A stretch of 64,000 nt of DNA, from positions 5,368,932-5,432,931 of the forward strand of contig NC_091188.1 in the NCBI RefSeq assembly GCF_040958095.1. Reading direction: 5' to 3'. The stretch is from Procambarus clarkii (taxonomy: Eukaryota; Arthropoda; Malacostraca; Decapoda; Cambaridae). Position 1 is the first letter of the stretch; every line of letters begins with the position of its first letter. The notes under the pieces are model-generated. The model searched no databases, had not been told where the DNA came from, and worked only from the letters and a program-made list of their open reading frames with translations. A program made the translations under genes and the position numbers. Below, piece after piece: positions 60,604 through 64,000 of this stretch.

Positions 60604-60871
60604 TCAGGCTATATACACCGAGTACCGGTGTATATAGGTATACACTATATGTATAGTGTATACATATAGTGTATATATATACACTATATATACACTATAT
60701 AGTGTATATATATACACTATATAGTGTATATATATACACTATATAGTGTATATATATACACTATATATACACTATATATACACTATATAGGTATCAGATC
60801 CTCCTGGTCGAGGACCGGGCCGCGGGGACACTAAAAGCCCCGAAATCATCTCAAGATAACCTCAAGATAAC
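60604..60871 (+). repeat. Self-complementary TA-rich array, then SINE B 3' end
   Basis: Repeated TATATACACTATATAGTG phrases to 60790, nearly every unit its own inverted repeat. 60793-60871 is the last 79 bp of SINE B. Confidence 0.9.
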
Positions 60872-61192
60872 CGGGTGTACATAGCCAAGTTATTTGTCCT
60901 GACCATATAATCAACACAAATAATTCCTTACAGAGACAGAACGCTAAGGGAATATAATGTTAAATCACTCTTACAGCGTTTTAATTAAGTTTGGAGAGGA
61001 GACTCAATTATTACTGTTCATATTTTTGTTTAAAGTACCGAAAATCAGTGACGTGTGATTACTTTATCTCCGTCAGCCGCTTACCTGAGTATCCTGTGGT
61101 CACGATCCTGGCATGATATAGGTCATATATGTATATATGGGGATATTGTGGTCTTACACAGGTGGGTGAGCGTTAATGACCAGGCTAATGAC
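60872..61192. other. Unclassified spacer
   Basis: No feature recognised. Confidence 0.4.
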
Positions 61193-61437
61193 CCTTGAGG
61201 TTATCTTGAGATGATTTCGGGGCTTTTAGTGTCCCCGCGGCCCGGTCCTCGACCAGGCCTCCACCCCCAGGAAGCAGCCCGTGACAGCTGACTAACACCC
61301 AGGTACCTATTTACTGCTAGGTAACAGGGGCATAGGATGAAAGAAACTCTGCCCATTGTTTCTCGCCGGCGCCTGGGATCGAACCCAGGACCACAGGATC
61401 ACAAGTCCAGCGTGCTGTCCGCTCGGCCGACCGGCTC
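61193..61437 (-). mobile_element. SINE family B, full length
   Basis: On the - strand: GGAGCCGGTCGGCCGAGCGG (tRNA-like head with A box), GTGGTCCTGGGTTCGATCCC (B box), then a body to CTCAAGATAACCTCAAGG. About 245 bp. Confidence 0.9.
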
Positions 61438-61470
61438 CTAGTAGGGAACGCCAGACAACTTATTCTGATT

Positions 61471-62321
61471 GTACTGGCACAAACCGTATGCCAGAGAGAG
61501 AGTACTGGCACAAACCGTATGCCAGAGAGAGAGTACTGGCACAAACCGTATGCCAGAGAGAGAGTACTGGCACAAACCGTATGCCAGAGAGAGAGTACTG
61601 GCACAAACCGTATGCCAGAGAGAGAGTACTGGCACAAACCGTATGCCAGAGAGAGAGTACTGGCACAAACCGTATGCCAGAGAGAGAGTACTGGCACAAA
61701 CCGTATGCCAGAGAGAGAGTACTGGCACAAACCGTATGCCAGAGAGAGAGTACTGGCACAAACCGTATGCCAGAGAGAGAGTACTGGCACAAACCGTATG
61801 CCAGAGAGAGAGTACTGGCACAAACCGTATGCCAGAGAGAGAGTACTGGCACAAACCGTATGCCAGAGAGAGAGTACTGGCACAAACCGTATGCCAGAGA
61901 GAGAGTACTGGCACAAACCGTATGCCAGAGAGAGAGTACTGGCACAAACCGTATGCCAGAGAGAGAGTACTGGCACAAACCGTATGCCAGAGAGAGAGTA
62001 CTGGCACAAACCGTATGCCAGAGAGAGAGTACTGGCACAAACCGTATGCCAGAGAGAGAGTACTGGCACAAACCGTATGCCAGAGAGAGAGTACTGGCAC
62101 AAACCGTATGCCAGAGAGAGAGTACTGGCACAAACCGTATGCCAGAGAGAGAGTACTGGCACAAACCGTATGCCAGAGAGAGAGTACTGGCACAAACCGT
62201 ATGCCAGAGAGAGAGTACTGGCACAAACCGTATGCCAGAGAGAGAGTACTGGCACAAACCGTATGCCAGAGAGAGAGTACTGGCACAAACCGTATGCCAG
62301 AGAGAGAGTACTGGCACAAAC
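61471..62321 (+). repeat. 31-bp minisatellite, 27 exact-length units
   Basis: Unit GTACTGGCACAAACCGTATG plus CCAGAGAGAGA. 27 x 31 = 837 bp with no indel, then a partial unit. All six frames are open through the array because 31 is not a multiple of 3 and the unit lacks stops, hence the 290-370-codon frames here. These are not called as genes. Confidence 0.97.
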
Positions 62322-62679
62322 GAACTCATATTTAAACTATTTTTCAACATGTAAAAAAAAATATCTGATAAGATTGACTGAAAACAAAAGCAAAACAACA
62401 ATCCCGTCCAAGTACAAAAACACACACACACACAAAAATCAACAAACCTAAAATCAAACTCTAAAAGAAAGTAAACCTTGGCCAGGAGGCTCCGGCGAGG
62501 TGTGCGGTCCGCATCATTACTGAGGTCAGCAGCGCCACCTGTCCCGGCCAAGTGTCCCACATGCTCACCTCTGGGTAAATACACCTGTGAATTTAACCGG
62601 TGCGATGAATATTACACATGACGGGGATGTATGCGCTACTGATGTGTAGGGAGAGTACATGTTGAGTCACCGCTGAGTG
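62322..62679. other. Unclassified, GC-richer at 62470-62580
   Basis: No repeat or gene recognised. Confidence 0.4.
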
Positions 62680-62881
<202 letters not shown>

Positions 62882-62929
62882 GACACCACACACAAAACAG
62901 CACAAACACGGCTGAGCTGTACTGAGGAG

Positions 62930-63090
62930 TACGGGTTATAATATTCCCGCCAGAAGTGCGGACGGCAACGGACGCGGGTAATTCTCCCGCCAAAACTCCC
63001 TGCGAGCGACAGGTGACGCCTGAATGTCGCTAATGAAGAGTAAATAATCGCGCCAAATGCGGGTTAATCAGTCAAATATCCGAACAGATG
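62930..63090. promoter_or_regulatory. Non-repetitive block, possible regulatory sequence
   Basis: GCGGACGGCAACGGACGCGG, TCTCCCGCCAAAACTCC, TAATCGCGCCAAATGCGGG and GTTAATCAGTCAA; balanced composition unlike its surroundings. Function inferred from composition only. Confidence 0.25.
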
Positions 63091-63639
63091 AAGGCAGAGA
63101 CTGTGTCAGATTGTTCAAGTGTGACTGTGACAAACTGACTGCTCAAGTATGACTGTACCATACTAGCTGATCAAGTATGACTCTGCCATACACCGTTCTT
63201 CACGCCAAACGAATGAACTGCAAGCAATTGAATGGAAGGCTGCATGCAGCAGTAGCCACTAAACTACCGACCAGTGTCACTGATACACCTTCTCTGCAAG
63301 GTCTTCAAGACACACATCATTATGAGGTGACTTGTGGAGTATTTACATACAAACATTCTTTGTCTCAAAGCATCAACATTTTCACTGAAAATAGAGAGAT
63401 CATATTTAGTGAATCTCTTAGAGTTCAATGGCCAAATGTGCGTGATAAATCACGATGCTTGAAACGTGGGCTGATTACTTATTCCTTGCTTACCAGTGTT
63501 TGTTATGGGTCAGCATAAAAGGATCCAATACAGTGTTGAGAGCAAAGCTGGGTAACTAGAAGAGTGTTGTACGGCGAGGTAATACCTCTCGGGTGGGAAA
63601 CAGAAGGTTAGTATGAGATAGGAGAAATCGAAGATGATC
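63091..63639. other. Unclassified, one 113-codon frame
   Basis: The open frame at 63177-63518 (+) shows no domain I know. 63105-63180 has repeated TGTGACTG and CAAGTATGACT phrases. Confidence 0.35.
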
Positions 63640-63850
63640 AAAAATAGCTTGCCAATGGGACAATTTCTGGGGCCCATTCTTTACAGAATATCCATAGATA
63701 ACATGGGCCAGGAACGTACCGAGAATCAGTTACATATCTGGATGTGCTGCAGCACTGGTCCGAGGGGTGGTTGCTAGACTTCAATCCTGACGAATGCAAA
63801 GTTAGCCAAAAAGTAGTAAGCACATTAATAACCGACAGCAACATACGTGA
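63640..63850 (+). mobile_element. LINE reverse transcriptase fragment
   Basis: GQFLGPILYRISIDNM-like then LQHWSEGWLLDFNPDECKV, two adjoining reverse transcriptase segments in different frames. Remnant. The last bases, 63940-64000, repeat ATATGACTTATATACTTAT. Confidence 0.65.
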
Positions 63851-64000
63851 AAAACTGACAGATATCAGAGGAGCCGTCAGGTGCGCAGGACGACCTCAGT
63901 ACATTATACAGAACCAATATATGCAACCTGCTCTCGCACAAGACAGCACATATATGACTTATATACTTATAGTATAGTCATATATGACTTATATACTTAT

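Noticed and set aside
61317..62584. Open frames of 288-374 codons on both strands
   Set aside because: Produced by a stop-free 31-bp tandem unit read in every frame; not evidence of a protein.
63177..63518. 113-codon + strand frame as a host gene
   Set aside because: No domain or splice context recognised; neighbours are LINE fragments.

Overview
This is a repeat-dominated window of nuclear DNA from an animal, most likely a decapod crustacean (crayfish, lobster or shrimp type). Three things point that way: two spliced metazoan genes with GT-AG introns, TTAGG-type (arthropod telomere-like) motifs inside a transposon, and a dense mix of LINE tails, tRNA-headed SINEs, foldback elements and very long (GA)n, (CA)n and (TA)n tracts. 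The species assignment is inference; no species-specific marker was tested.

Two host genes can be assembled exon by exon with phase-consistent junctions. The first, on the + strand at 8147-17840, is holocytochrome c-type synthase (HCCS): five coding exons and 339 residues, with the heme-binding His and three Cys-Pro motifs. The second, on the - strand at 27101-39605, is a nuclear receptor of the NR2E3/Hr51 (PNR, 'unfulfilled') type. Nine coding exons give at least 575 residues, including both zinc fingers with a CNGCSG P-box, a complete ligand-binding domain and the stop codon. A possible first coding exon with the right phase and a strong Kozak context lies at 42945-42981.

Layout: 1-5640 is a G-rich satellite with a nested higher-order structure (A-B-C units), followed by a decayed flank. 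From 5.6 to 8.1 kb there are old SINE copies. From 8.1 to 17.8 kb lies HCCS, with a DIRS-like retroelement fragment in its fourth intron. From 18 to 27 kb there are nested transposons (solo-LTR-like elements, a LINE tail interrupted by an LTR and a SINE, foldback elements, and a MITE flanked by TA tracts). From 27.1 to 39.6 (or 43) kb is the receptor gene; two of its 5' splice sites are followed by 22-bp tandem arrays, one of which repeats the donor sequence itself about 16 times. From 43 to 64 kb there are LINE remnants, SINEs, long simple repeats, an exact 27 x 31-bp minisatellite and a few GC-rich non-repetitive blocks that may be regulatory.

The two genes have unrelated roles (mitochondrial cytochrome c maturation and transcriptional regulation), and nothing in the sequence links them functionally. 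The least expected items are the array of reiterated 5' splice sites beside a receptor exon, a 161-bp retroposon built from six consecutive stem-loops with a 13-bp target duplication, and the three-tier satellite.
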